DNA of 64,000 nucleotides from Liolophura sinensis (taxonomy: Eukaryota > Mollusca > Polyplacophora > Chitonida > Chitonidae), in NCBI RefSeq assembly GCF_032854445.1, contig NC_088295.1, positions 5,086,501 through 5,150,500 on the forward strand, read 5' to 3'. This document shows positions 34,901-42,478 of the stretch, piece after piece. Both the position numbers and the translations under genes were made by a program. The notes below the pieces were generated by a model. It was not told the origin of the DNA. It did not search any database and saw only the letters and a list, made by a program, of their open reading frames with translations. Every line of letters starts with the position of its first letter. Position 1 is the first letter of the stretch.

Positions 34901-35180
34901 TAAAAGCAATAAGGCACCTTAAACCAGACACAGGGCTTAGAACTTAAGACCGACGCTGGCTACAATCACTAGATTACGAAACATACTCCACCAAGTCAAT
35001 GACCCAGGCCGGTCTATGAAGCCCTACTTTCACCAATGCAATGACAATAAATCACATTGACTTAGTTCACCTGTCGGTCACAAACTCTTCCTTTCTTTCT
35101 AAATTATTGCTACACCAACTTGGTCTTTCCTTTAAGTACTTACCCAAAGCCAGAAGAGCACTAAACACCACCAGTTGCAT
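10919..35180 (-). CDS. PSAP: Prosaposin-like precursor, 18 exons
   Basis: Spliced product of about 618 residues once three single-base indels in one exon are allowed for. Order: signal peptide (MQLVVFSALLALG); SapA domain (CTFGPSYWC...CGAMQHC...VW, about residues 24-57); five saposin-B domains with the six-cysteine pattern (about 66-140, 164-236, 270-343, 380-453, 471-544); and a second SapA domain (CLSGPEQWC...CGDH/ALHYCRRHVW, about 587-616). In the known family the precursor goes to lysosomes and is cut into saposins, small lipid-binding activators of sphingolipid hydrolases. N-glycosylation sites NAT, NQT, NST and NAT sit at the same place in domains 1, 2, 4 and 5, as in vertebrate saposins; domain 3 lacks it. 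Nearly all introns are phase 0, so domains could be added or lost as cassettes. Vertebrate prosaposin has four B domains; five here is one more. Confidence 0.93.
11240..11440 (-). CDS. PSAP: Prosaposin exon 17 (Cys6, linker, SapA domain 2)
   Basis: 201 bp, 67 codons. ELDLC supplies the last cysteine of saposin 5. A Pro/Ser-rich linker follows, then CLSGPEQWCKDKETASKCGD. Acceptor ccccacag, donor CAT|gtgagt. Confidence 0.92.
11538..11621 (-). mobile_element. Degenerate tRNA-SINE fragment (family A)
   Basis: Shows the diverged tail-proximal body (tttactcaagaatttttca and a GGAAGAAAGCC relic) seen better in other copies. Confidence 0.55.
11735..12315. repeat. 31-bp minisatellite, about 18 copies
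   Basis: The unit contains 'gcagtgagagcacgggtaac' plus 'cacaaaatccc'. It lies in the intron between prosaposin exons 16 and 17. Variants (cccgc/cctgc, ccac/ccaa, cacgg/caagg) recur in patterned order. Confidence 0.95.
12522..12602 (-). CDS. PSAP: Prosaposin exon 16 (saposin 5, Cys4-Cys5)
   Basis: 81 bp, 27 codons: CDNLIQEYGPTIAQLLAQLA then DPGKVCA. Acceptor gtttacttacag, donor gtaagt. The acceptor plus the first 12 exon bases are repeated about 46 times upstream in the intron. Confidence 0.92.
12603..14450. repeat. 40-bp minisatellite copying a prosaposin 3' splice site, about 46 copies
   Basis: On the minus strand each unit reads tgtttacttacag followed by TGTGACAACCTT and a spacer with cagcagcatg. 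This is the acceptor and first 12 bases of exon 16. The array begins right at the exon. A few units have lost two bases; distal units carry more changes. Confidence 0.95.
14455..14602 (-). mobile_element. tRNA-SINE family A, 5'-truncated
   Basis: Tail first on the plus strand, then 'attggtgtttta', 'gtactcaagaatatttcact', 'ggtgggaggaaaccgggc' and 'acccacgaccatccgca'. Inserted next to the end of the 40-bp array. Confidence 0.85.
14603..15911 (-). other. Prosaposin intron, distal part
   Basis: No gene or repeat array seen. Short open frames only. Confidence 0.6.
15912..16248 (-). CDS. PSAP: Prosaposin exon 15 (saposin 4 end to saposin 5 Cys3), frameshifted as assembled
   Basis: 337 bp. It opens in phase 0 with EEVTRALDAVC and CKSFVDS, shifts frame, continues as ASAVIALLVADLDPSQVC and GFCSRQVV to CEV, shifts again, then gives LVVQYIDSLLKDNATEQD and DKICNFLPD, and shifts once more before the donor gtaagt. 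Two changes are one-base gains and one is a one-base loss. All three keep a saposin reading on both sides. The exon also lacks introns that other saposin repeats have. Either the assembly has small errors here or this allele is damaged. Confidence 0.8.
16249..18734 (-). other. Prosaposin intron 14
   Basis: AT-rich intron with homopolymer runs. No other gene or array recognised. Confidence 0.6.
18735..18941 (-). CDS. PSAP: Prosaposin exon 14 (saposin 3 end, linker, saposin 4 start)
   Basis: 207 bp, 69 codons. DPNVACKALHLC closes saposin 3. After a basic linker, CLLCEFVLKELDSLLMENST opens saposin 4. Donor gtgagt. Confidence 0.93.
19244..19303 (-). CDS. PSAP: Prosaposin exon 13 (saposin 3, Cys4 segment)
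   Basis: 60 bp: CEQLIHDYAPLVFEYLANEL, donor gtgagc. Confidence 0.93.
19575..19985. repeat. Tandem copies of a prosaposin 5' splice site (about 65-bp unit)
   Basis: Six forward copies of the end of exon 12 with its donor (TTTGGCCAGATGAAGGCTGAG minus strand, less than perfect, then gtaagcatatcc), plus one inverted copy at about 19675-19715. Copies nearest the exon are nearly identical to it; the farthest (19585, 19652) are degraded. Confidence 0.88.
19988..20050 (-). CDS. PSAP: Prosaposin exon 12 (saposin 3, Cys3 segment)
   Basis: 63 bp: IEVENLLIQNICPLFGQMK then TE, donor gtaagc. Its last 26 bp and donor are the seed of the array at 19575-19985. Confidence 0.92.
20262..20405 (+). mobile_element. 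tRNA-SINE family A touching the exon 11 donor
   Basis: Diverged body, then 'cgtcgtataagtgaaatatt', 'gtgtaaaacaatc' and an (aaat)n tail that ends about five bases from the 5' splice site of exon 11. Confidence 0.8.
20410..20499 (-). CDS. PSAP: Prosaposin exon 11 (saposin 3 helix 1)
   Basis: 90 bp, 30 codons, with PEECNICKTVMTEIQALDRD. No N-glycosylation sequon at the position used in the other saposins. The donor CAG|gtattt lies directly against a SINE tail. Confidence 0.92.
20667..20774 (-). CDS. PSAP: Prosaposin exon 10 (saposin 2 end, linker)
   Basis: 108 bp, 36 codons: NPGVICRILGLC closes saposin 2. The linker then ends LELVKHIPM. Donor gtaagt. Confidence 0.92.
21148..21207 (-). CDS. PSAP: Prosaposin exon 9 (saposin 2, Cys4 segment)
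   Basis: 60 bp: CKKLVAQYVPLFLDMLSSEF, donor gtaagt. Confidence 0.93.
21408..21467 (-). CDS. PSAP: Prosaposin exon 8 (saposin 2, Cys3 segment)
   Basis: 60 bp: AQIEENLDVLCAHMGPLEDM, donor ATG|gtaagc. Confidence 0.92.
22096..22203 (-). CDS. PSAP: Prosaposin exon 7 (linker, saposin 2 helix 1)
   Basis: 108 bp, 36 codons. A Thr/Ser/Pro-rich linker leads to LCADCTKFIKDVETILNENQ and the NQT site. Acceptor caatcag, donor GTG|gtaagg. Confidence 0.93.
22938..23335. repeat. Tandem repeat, about 39-bp and longer units, about 10 copies
   Basis: Units contain 'gggaaacagctacacactgc' and 'acaggtgggtggg', some lengthened by 'taaggtttgtggataaatca'. Lies between prosaposin exons 6 and 7. Confidence 0.9.
23571..23630 (-). 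CDS. PSAP: Prosaposin exon 6 (saposin 1, Cys5-Cys6)
   Basis: 60 bp: DPKAVCAAIGMCTAELTKDP. Acceptor gtgatag, donor gtaaga. Closes saposin 1 and starts the linker. Confidence 0.93.
24205..25010. repeat. 57-bp minisatellite, about 14 copies
   Basis: The unit contains 'gttaccaggagttccgctcg', 'cgctcaccattgtcgcc' and 'aattgcaaatacaactgtga'. The reverse strand matches the right end of the dispersed element (gcgacaagggcgagtgcaag, cggaagccctg), so the array probably grew from an element end. Confidence 0.92.
25272..26032 (-). mobile_element. Unnamed dispersed element, copy B
   Basis: Reverse-orientation relative of 9018-9912, lying in the intron between prosaposin exons 5 and 6. Its plus-strand frame at about 25267-25560 keeps GDEFIYLRK and ENNPFTFISNAFISAKQ. 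No terminal inverted repeat or target-site duplication could be settled by eye. Confidence 0.75.
26195..26254 (-). CDS. PSAP: Prosaposin exon 5 (saposin 1, Cys4 segment)
   Basis: 60 bp: CDDMVKEYLPEILQLLSSEL. Acceptor gttccag, donor gtaagt. Confidence 0.93.
26667..26732 (-). CDS. PSAP: Prosaposin exon 4 (saposin 1, Cys3 segment)
   Basis: 66 bp, 22 codons: AQLTEFLEKGCALLPDEK through KKE, donor gtgaga. The frame stays open past the donor and still looks saposin-like (see findings), but splicing to exon 5 restores Cys4. Confidence 0.85.
26815..27360. repeat. 36-bp minisatellite, about 15 copies
   Basis: Unit 'actgactcactgctacatct' plus 'agtctattaagtggta'. Being 36 bp long it leaves a long minus-strand frame (SQLPLNRLDVAV repeated) that is a repeat artefact. 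Intron between exons 3 and 4. Confidence 0.95.
27361..28010. repeat. Degenerate tandem repeat, about 27-31-bp unit
   Basis: Many imperfect copies of 'acctattaaccttcactcat' with 'cactacacgta'. Directly follows the 36-bp array and shares 'ctattaa' with it, so may be an older stage of the same expansion. Confidence 0.85.
28011..28769 (-). other. Prosaposin intron 3, exon-proximal part
   Basis: No additional gene or array seen. Confidence 0.55.
28770..28841 (-). CDS. PSAP: Prosaposin exon 3 (saposin 1, helix 1)
   Basis: 72 bp, 24 codons: DPKCEICVFAVTEARKF to DNATK. Acceptor gttacag, donor AAG|gtgatt. Carries Cys1, Cys2 and the NAT glycosylation site. Confidence 0.92.
29174..29308. mobile_element. 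MITE-like element with about 45-bp inverted ends
   Basis: The left arm (ggggcaactttcacaaaact ... ctcgtaactt) and right arm (aagttacgaag ... ttttgtgaaagtggcc) are inverted repeats around a 45-bp centre. Size and structure fit a small non-autonomous DNA transposon. Target-site duplication not resolved. Confidence 0.6.
29400..29548 (-). CDS. PSAP: Prosaposin exon 2 (SapA domain 1)
   Basis: Acceptor gttgcag, donor AAAGAG|gtatat. Encodes the whole first SapA domain, with cysteines in the CxFGPxYWC / CGAMQHC pattern, ending VPVKE in phase 0. Confidence 0.93.
30128..30880. repeat. 53-bp minisatellite, about 14 copies
   Basis: The unit contains 'acagtccattacaggttgt', 'caggtagggcctacatatt' and 'ccagtgtgct'. 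Alternating tcagg/atagg variants show a two-unit higher-order pattern. Prosaposin intron 1. Confidence 0.95.
31008..31068. repeat. 17-bp tandem repeat, 4 copies
   Basis: Four copies of 'gaagttgggttactgat'. Confidence 0.9.
31069..33450 (-). other. Prosaposin intron 1, middle
   Basis: No gene or array recognised on either strand. Confidence 0.55.
33456..34222. repeat. Composite minisatellite: 26-bp then about 23-bp units
   Basis: The first half (to about 33870) repeats 'ggatgcatattaatcactc' with 'tgcctc'. The second half repeats 'aggatgcataatcattctac' with 'atc'. The two unit types share the core 'atgcata', so the second looks like a shortened form of the first. Confidence 0.93.
34385..34505 (-). 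mobile_element. tRNA-SINE family A, truncated
   Basis: Body motifs 'attggtgtttcacgctgtac' and 'ggtgggaggaaaccagggc' in reverse orientation, in prosaposin intron 1. Confidence 0.8.
35144..35180 (-). CDS. PSAP: Prosaposin exon 1 (signal peptide)
   Basis: ATG at 35180, 12 codons plus one base, donor G|gtaagt at 35143. Encodes a hydrophobic secretory leader. The split glycine/alanine codon is completed by exon 2. Confidence 0.88.
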
Positions 35181-35261
35181 CCTAGCACTTGTCTGTTACG
35201 TAAATGTAAAGAAAAACTAAATGTTCACTCTTCCTCTTATCTTCTGGTAACTGCGATTATC

Positions 35262-35340
35262 AAATGGTCATGTGAATGTGAGTGACATCACATGACTCAA
35301 GCCAAAGTGGGCAGTAACTGAGCAGCCCGTTGCTGATTGG
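35262..35340 (-). promoter_or_regulatory. Likely prosaposin promoter-proximal region with two M-boxes
   Basis: About 85-115 bp upstream of the ATG there are two TCATGTGA motifs (one on each strand), at 35268-35275 and 35288-35295. MITF/TFE proteins bind this E-box, and it is close to the CLEAR element used by lysosomal genes. A CCAAT box (ATTGG on plus) lies at about 35336-35340. Function is inferred from motif and gene identity. Confidence 0.5.
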
Positions 35341-36263
35341 TGGAAATTATTCTGCGACTCGTACATTTCTGAAATATCGTAAAGGCGGGAAAATGATTTA
35401 TCAAGCGTGGAGTTTTGAAAATCGAGTTGGCAAGGCAAACCAGTTAACGTTAATTGTCCTTACACGCTCATTTATGTACAAATATACATAATGAATAATA
35501 GCCTTCTCTTACCGGCGCTACATAATCAAAGGTGAAGTAGGCCCTGTCGAGATTTAAACAATTTGCTGGCATTAGGCCTATATCTGCCCGAGTGTCGAAA
35601 TTCGACACACCTTCAAAGGCCTATCGATGTAGGCCTGTAAAGCCTACTGCATACTACGCCGAAAAAAAAAAAAAAAAAACAGAAGAAAAGAAAGCGGTCT
35701 GTCAATCTTGTGAATGATTCAGTTATATAGTGTATCTGTGCGTAATTCTGCATTAAAACTGTGTTGTGTTTTTACCATTTAGATACAAACCAAAGCCTGT
35801 ATATATATGAGTAGGCCTACGCCTCTCATCTATTTAGTAATTAAATTATTAATTAATTAACTAATCTATTTATAAGATCCCAGGGGAAACCCATGACCAT
35901 TCGCGGATGCTGACAGGCCTTCCAGCATTATTTATTTATAGGTTCAATATGCACGCATGTGCATCTCTAGCCGATTGATGGATATGTTTGCCCAAACGGC
36001 CAGATACAACGCATGTAAATTCTGACTGGTTCAGGTTTGGCTCAGTTTAGCCTAAGTCAGGGGGTCTGTTATTTTCAGGTAGGCCCTACCGGCCGTTGGG
36101 CTCACCCACAAACATTAACATGACCACTGGTAAGCGTCGGAAATTACTTGCATCGAAATAATTCTCCACGTTACTGTCGAGATGTGGTAGATCATAAGCC
36201 TTGAGTGCGACCCATTCGGGTAACGAGCCATCATTACAGTACAAGTGCACGAGCAAGCAAATC
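35341..36263. other. Intergenic, upstream of prosaposin
   Basis: Contains only a short SINE family A relic (35879-35927: ggggaaacccatgaccattc) and simple sequence. No gene seen. Confidence 0.55.
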
Positions 36264-36565
36264 GCGCGCGAATGGTACCGTTCTCCCGCGGCACGAGAAC
36301 GGTCATCGTTCGAGACCACGGTATGTAGGCCTACATAGATCAATAGTAGTTATTTGGAGCGCAGCCCGCTGACAGAAATTGACATGTGTATGTCTGGGTC
36401 ACGCGCGAACGGTTACCGTCCTCGTCCCCTCATCCTGCGACCGCGTTCGTCACCGATCGAGACGGGGTGATGTAGGCGTTGTAGATGTAGGTGTTGTAGA
36501 TTAATAGTAGGCCTAGTAATCTGGAGCACAGCCCGTTGATAGAAATTGACGTGTTTGTCTGGGCC
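36264..36565. repeat. Two diverged tandem copies, about 150-170 bp each
   Basis: Both copies share 'cgcgcgaa(t/c)ggt', 'ggagc(g/a)cagcccg' and 'gacagaaattgac/gatagaaattgac' in the same order. Confidence 0.7.
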
Positions 36566-36586
36566 ATTCTTAAATCTAGCACTAGA

Positions 36587-36857
36587 TTTATTTATTTATT
36601 TATTTGATTGGTGTTTTACGCCGTACTCAAGAATATCTCCCTTACACGGCGGCGGTCAGCATTATGGTGGGAGGAAACCGGGCAGAGCCCTTGGGAAACC
36701 CACGACCATCCGCAGGGTGCTGCAAGACCTTCCCACGTACGGCTGGAGAGGAAGCCAGCATGGGCTGGAACTGAACTCACAGCGACGGCATTGGTGAGAG
36801 GCTTTTGGGTCATTACGCTGCGCTATCCAGCTAACCAACTGAGCCACGGAGGCCCCT
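36587..36857 (-). mobile_element. Full-length tRNA-SINE family A with target-site duplication
   Basis: Read on the minus strand: a tRNA-like head (tggctcagttggttagctgg as A box, gtgagttca as B box), then the body 'cctgcggatggtcgtgggtt' type region, then 'acgccg' and an (aaat)n tail. It is flanked by tctagcac(t/a)aga at 36575-36586 and 36858-36869. The most complete copy in the window. Confidence 0.92.
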
Positions 36858-36869
36858 TCTAGCACAAGA

Positions 36870-38654
36870 GGCTAATTTGTAGAGGCTGCCAATAAAACTT
36901 CTACATGAACAGAGTTCTTAAATATCGTCTGAGTGGAAAAATGCTAAGGAACCATGTATAAATGTTTCAATTTCGCCGCTTGTGGGTTTTTCTTATGGAG
37001 GGGTGAAGAGGGTAAGTAAATCCTGGGTTATTCTTATGGAGAGGATGAAAAGTGAAAGGGGGGGGGGGGTGATTGGTGGAGAGCGAGTCAGTTGAGGTGT
37101 TGTGATTGGTGGAGGGGGTCGTGCGCATGCGATAACGTCATGATGACGTGTTCATTATCACGTCATGACGTCATAGGACTGGTCATCAGCGGTCAACGTG
37201 GCAAAGCGCATGCACGTGCAACTGGAGTACATAGTGTACTCACAGATGGGCTATGAGTCAGCGTAATTTTTTTATCAGCATGACGTCATGGTGCAAGCGC
37301 GACCGGACGCAGACAGGTTGTAGAATGTTCTGGAATGTTCTAGAAGGTTTTGAACTCGAAAGCCGTGTGCTGCTTAGACTCGTCACTTGCGCATAGGACT
37401 CGCACGGTTTCAGCCTTACCTCTCCGTTTCACCATTCCGATGACCAATCACTATGATAGACAATCCCGCTGGTGTGAACAAAGAGGTCGTTAAAGAACAA
37501 CCTGAAGGCTTTTTCGCAGCCAATACCTCCGAAGAAGCGGAAGACTGCTGACCTGCCGTTAGTACCCAATCACAACGTTGACGTCATCAAAGTCTTCTGT
37601 ATCCAGGTGCGAGGGAGTAGCGCCAGCTTTCATCAAAACTTTGGGCAGCGTTACCAAAAAGAGACGCCTGGGAGAGCTATCCTACTGGTAGATGCCTGAG
37701 AGATTTCCACGTCCAGCTTCGAGTAGGGAGTGAACGGTAAAGCCGTCAATGCCAGCCAACACTCCACCTACGTTTGACGGAGAGCGACTCTCTCGCCTTA
37801 CTGAGGATTTATTTGTCACTTTTTTGGTGTGACAACATGTCCAAACCGGTGACTGGTGCTGGTATGTGAGTATCAAGCCGTGGGTCCAGTACTTTTCAGG
37901 GGGAAAATATTACTCACGTTTTGGCGACTCAGACGCCTGGATCCCATTGCTGGAGACTTTGCCTAAGACAGGACAATGACTTCACAGCCGACACCCCAGA
38001 ACACCGGCACCAGTAGAGCACTCATGCCCCCACGAGTAGCTATAGCATAATTTCCCCCAAGCATATAACTTCTGTTGTTGTTGCTATTGTTGTTTTTTTT
38101 TAGCTATGTTCACTTCAGATGGCAACGTGTATTGGTGACTAAGGATATGTTACCATTTTTTCTGTTTAAACGGACGGAAGATAACATCACCACCACTACC
38201 ATCAACAGTACCCACCAACTGAGAAAAGTGTAAGGAGCAACGGAGAATAATACCAGACAACCCTTTTATTAACTATATCCACCAATACATGGATGATGTA
38301 CTGAACTTTGACGATCTGTAATTTTTTTCTCTGAACTTTGACGGCGAATGGAACTTTGTAATTGCTTTTTTGTTTGAAATCACGAATTGAACTTTTGACT
38401 CCGCCTTGAGCTTTGACCTCACCTTGAACTTTGACCTCTTATTGAACTTTTGCTCATCCATGATGACTGATAGTTTTGGTTTTTTTTCGTTCCCCCAGTT
38501 CCTGAAGTTTGTTTTATGATGCAGAAGTAAAAAAACAAACAGGTATACCTGGTGTGCCGATGTTATAGGGGTAGACATTTTGATTGAAGGAATCACGGTT
38601 ATTCTTATATTAAGCTATCTTGTAGATTAGGAGATTAGCCAACACACGACGTTA
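36870..38654. other. Intergenic, CRE-bearing, no gene recognised
   Basis: GC is higher than in the flanks. Three perfect TGACGTCA motifs occur (37166, 37281, 37579). Frames are broken. It may be part of the same degraded element as the integrase at 38655, but I could not show this. Confidence 0.5.
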
Positions 38655-39111
38655 ACTGGACGTCTTACTTGCCTTAACACGCGGGTACAATCGGGCATAC
38701 CATCTCAGTATCGGTCGAGCACTCATCAGCATCACTACCAAGAACGAAAAGGAGGTTCGTGCCTGGTTATACCGTCCCATCCGCCCTCGGTCGATTTCAC
38801 CGCTATGATGTGGGAGATCTCGTCCGCATCAACAAAGTCAGGGGGATTTTCGAGAACTGCTACCTCCCCAGCTGGAGTCAAGAAATCTTCCGCATCTTTC
38901 CATGGAACGTGTGGTCTATAAGTTGGAAAACTTGAACGTGGAGCGGTTGAAGGCGACGATGTGAAACTCCAAACCATGAAGACCTCCCCGGATATGTACT
39001 ACCAAGTGGAGACCGTGTTAAACACAAAGAAAAAGCGGCGCAAAACGTACCATTTGGCATGTGACTATCCAGCTAGTTTAAATCCTGCGACCGATGTGAA
39101 ACGTATTTAAA
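38655..39111 (+). pseudogene. Degraded Polinton/Maverick-type integrase, C-terminal part
   Basis: Broken frames give, in order: YHLSIGRALISITTKNEKEV (the linker after the integrase core); YDVGDLVRINKVRGIF and YLPSWSQEIFRI, the highly typical SH3-like 'GDLVRI...KGYLPNW.EEIF' motif of Polinton-type integrases; VYKLENLNVERLKATM; and YYQVETVLNTKKKRR, a chromodomain start, ending DVKRI and TAA at about 39109-39111. At least two frame changes and loss of the chromodomain KW-GY core show it is dead. The catalytic core would lie further left and was not found. Confidence 0.8.
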
Positions 39112-39373
39112 CTTCCACAAACTTTCTCCGTCACAGTCTTGGTAACGATGCTTAAGGGGATAGACCAGTACATGCAAAGACTGCAAGAGACCAAAGGTGC
39201 AACAGCCGCCGTGATTGGATTCTCCTGTACGCTGGCCTTTTGGTAGTTGAGTTTGCTGGGGAACTCAGTGCCGTACTCACGCAAGAACAGTCTGCAGTGC
39301 AAATCTTTCAAGATGGATTGAACAGGACGTTGCTTTGTGCGTTTCAAACAGCGTTTGCCTGGACCACACCAGC

Positions 39374-39860
39374 ACCATCTTTAACGGTGAAGGACATCTC
39401 GTCACCGAAGCTAACTCGCACCATGACCCAACCGACGACCCCGTTGTTCACTCTGAGTCATCCTACAGTCCGCCCTACTACACGGCCCGACGTCAGTTTA
39501 CCCCGCTAAGTCCCAACTAAACGACCTTTAACGGTGAAGGTAATCTCATAACCGAAGCTAACTCGCACCACGACCCAACCGACAACCCCGTTGTCCTCTC
39601 CTGGTCATCCCACAGTCCGCCCTACCACACGGCCCGACGTCAGTTTACCCTCAACTAAACGACCTTTAACGGTGAGATCATCTCGTAACTGAAGCTAACT
39701 CGCACCACGACCCAACCGACGACCCCGTTGTTCTCTCCGAGTCATCCTACAGTCCGCCCTACCACACGGCCCGAGGTCAGTCTACCCCCAACTAAACGAC
39801 CTTTAACGGTGAGGTCATCTCGTAACTGAAGCTAACTCGCATCCCGACGTCAGCTCACCC
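39374..39860. repeat. 139-bp tandem repeat, about 3.5 copies
   Basis: Each copy starts 'acctttaacggtgaagg' and runs through 'gaagctaactcgcaccacga', 'agtccgccctaccacac' and 'ggcccgacgtcagtttaccc'. The first two copies read FNGEG(H/N)L(V/I)TEANSHHD in frame to a stop. Next to the integrase remnant. Confidence 0.88.
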
Positions 39861-41540
39861 CGCTCATCCCAACATCCCAATCACTCCATCGAGTTCACCA
39901 GGCCGAGTTCACCCGCCCACGACAACGACTCAACCACCTCAACTCAGTTCAACGACGATCCTACCACGATCTCTCCTTTACATCATCCACACTCACAACT
40001 CTCTTTGACCTTCAGTGAATTCTCACCAACAATAAGGTCGCCTTTCCTGCCCATTTCTGCTTGTGTACATGTGTTAGTTATGATAATTTTTAATTAAGGT
40101 ATTCCCCCACTTCATGAAATGTAAGTACAATGCAGCCTACTCATTTGCCAATGTTGTTATAGGCATGGTATGCCTTTTTAAGCACCAAGTCTCGTTTAAC
40201 ACAGTTTTATTCTCGATGTGGGCACTGCTAATACCCAATAAAGCATCAAACGCATCCCGTTTAACTGAGTAGACTTTGCCCATGACCGCCAAAGATCTTC
40301 ACATGCTAGTGCTATATAACGTGGAAAAGCGTCCATTTGGGAGGAGGAGAGGGTGGGGAGATCCCCTAGGTATACTATACTATACTATACTATACTATAC
40401 TGTACTATACTATACTATACTATGAGGTGTGTCAATGAGTGCGCGCTCTGTAAAGTACGGTTGAGTAGAGTAGAGTAGAGTACAGTACAGTACAATTCAC
40501 CGAGGACAAAGGCCGCAAGGGAAGCGACGATGGAGGCTAGTAAGGCACGGATAAGCTCGCTTTCTTGCACAATGGGGCGATTACGATGTAGCGGGACACT
40601 CTTCCTCTCGAGCGTGCGTACCTACGTCTTGTAAAGCCCCAACTGTGCCTTATGAGGTGGGTCGAGGAGAACATTCCCATTTAACACATTTTTTTTAGCA
40701 CAATCAAACGGGCAACGGAGAAACGCTGCTTCGGGTCCACGAAAGATCGTACTTTGGATCTCAAGATTACCATTGTCGAGGATTTTCAACAAAGTAGCAG
40801 TGTAGTCTCTTGGTTACATGGTTATTATTAGAAATACTTTTCAGATCTCAGAATTTATCATTCCTGTCAGTATTTGCATTTGGAACAACTCTTAAGATTT
40901 TTTGGGGCTCATAGTGAATGAGAGTTAACTACCACAAGCACTTATTTCTTCCCTGTTTTTTGTTTTGTTTTTTTTTTCTTTGTCTTTTTTTGTCTTTTTT
41001 GTGTACACACGCCTATACACGTTGTCTAGAAATCTCACCTGGCGTGAGCCGGACCCTTCGCGTGCGTTACTGAATACATTTCTCCACGTCACCATTGTTC
41101 AGGAGGAGAGATTGAGAAAAAGTAGATGGGCTACCACCTCTACCGACTCACACGATATTAATCAGCAAAATATGCTTTCCAAGTACCGGTAATGATAAAT
41201 TACTGAGCGGCGTAATCCCTTCAAAGAACTTATAGGGATGGTATTCTATTTACTTGTCTTCAACCTCTCCTAACAAAGCCGATATATGCCGACAATGTGA
41301 GAAAGTTATTTAATACTGAACGCAGTGTTGAATCAGACCCCTTATAAAACTGATCATTCAGTTGTTCACTCAGCGTCAGATGCATGTCAGTAGACATCTG
41401 AAGTCTCAGCTTTATGTAGATTTCGTCTAAACTAACAGCACATCAATCAGATAAATAAATAAAGAAAGAAATAATCGAATAGAGTACATTACAAATTAAA
41501 TATACAAACAAAGAGCTCTTTCAAATCGGGGTCGGTCATA
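39861..41540. other. Intergenic with short microsatellites
   Basis: Contains a (tatac)n run at about 40368-40424 and (agagt)n/(acagt)n at about 40462-40492. No gene seen. Confidence 0.6.
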
Positions 41541-41544
41541 TCAA

Positions 41545-41650
41545 AAACTTTTTCAAAAAGGTGCTTTTTGCTGCCTCGCTTGGCGATCAGCACCTAGAGG
41601 CGAGAGGAAGGAACCAGGACTGGTTCGGCCTGCAGTACAAAAGACGCAAT
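41545..41650 (+). mobile_element. SINE fragment, third type
   Basis: The segment 'gctgcctcgcttggcgatca' and 'ggaaccaggactggttcgg' resembles the interior of another mollusc SINE I recall; identification is from memory. Confidence 0.45.
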
Positions 41651-42461
41651 ACTTAGCACCTTGAATGCACCCAATCCACATGCTGTTAGCAGAGGTTATG
41701 GTTTTTGTCGAAAAGTTGATCAGCCCAAACGTAATCGAATTTTTGCTATACTGTTTTAGAATAATCCAAATGGTTGCCTGTCACAGAATATCACCCTCGT
41801 GTTACCTTTCCAAGTCGGTAAGAAAGTTCTTAAAATTTTTATAGCGGGTCCCATCAGACTTTATTTTCACTATCATTTTAACACTATAACTAGTACATGT
41901 ACGGGACGAAATGCAATGATCTGAGCTATTCTTGGTAAATACAGGAAATTTTATATGAGTAAATATGATGAGTAAATATGGATTTTTTTTGGAAAAAATC
42001 ACCGCTATAAGCTCAATAGACTCTTTAATATTTACTCCACGTCTGGAATTTGTGTTAAATTGTTGCCGCAATTAAGTTACAGCCCAGCGCGTAAACTTTT
42101 ACACCACTGGGACCCTGATCAGAACGTGGTCTCCTTCATTATTTGAAAAAAGTATATAGCACTAAAAGTATATAAAACTGTGCATGCATACAGTATTATG
42201 CTTCTAAATATGCAGTACCTGTAGGCAATGTGATAGTTTGTCTGAAGTCTACCTACAGTATATATAGGTACAGCACGAATGTGAGAAAATGGCCTCTTAC
42301 CTCTGATCGTGTTGTCTATGGACACTTCTGAATGAGATATGAGTTCACGAAAATTGGCATCTTGAGAGTTAGTGTCAAAAGAGTGTCTTTTCCAGGTCTA
42401 ACAAGTGAGGCTGATGACGTTACTAGTTCTCTACAGACGGGTATATACGGATACTAAAATT
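41651..42461. other. Intergenic, no feature seen
   Basis: Only short open frames without family character. Confidence 0.55.
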
Positions 42462-42478
42462 TCCACTTGCAGGGGGCC

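Noticed and set aside
36086-36343. 85-codon minus-strand frame
   Set aside because: Overlaps a diverged tandem duplication, with no recognisable domain or splice sites.
36587-36857. Possible tRNA gene from A and B boxes
   Set aside because: The tRNA-like head is part of a SINE with body, tail and target-site duplication; it does not fold as a full tRNA.
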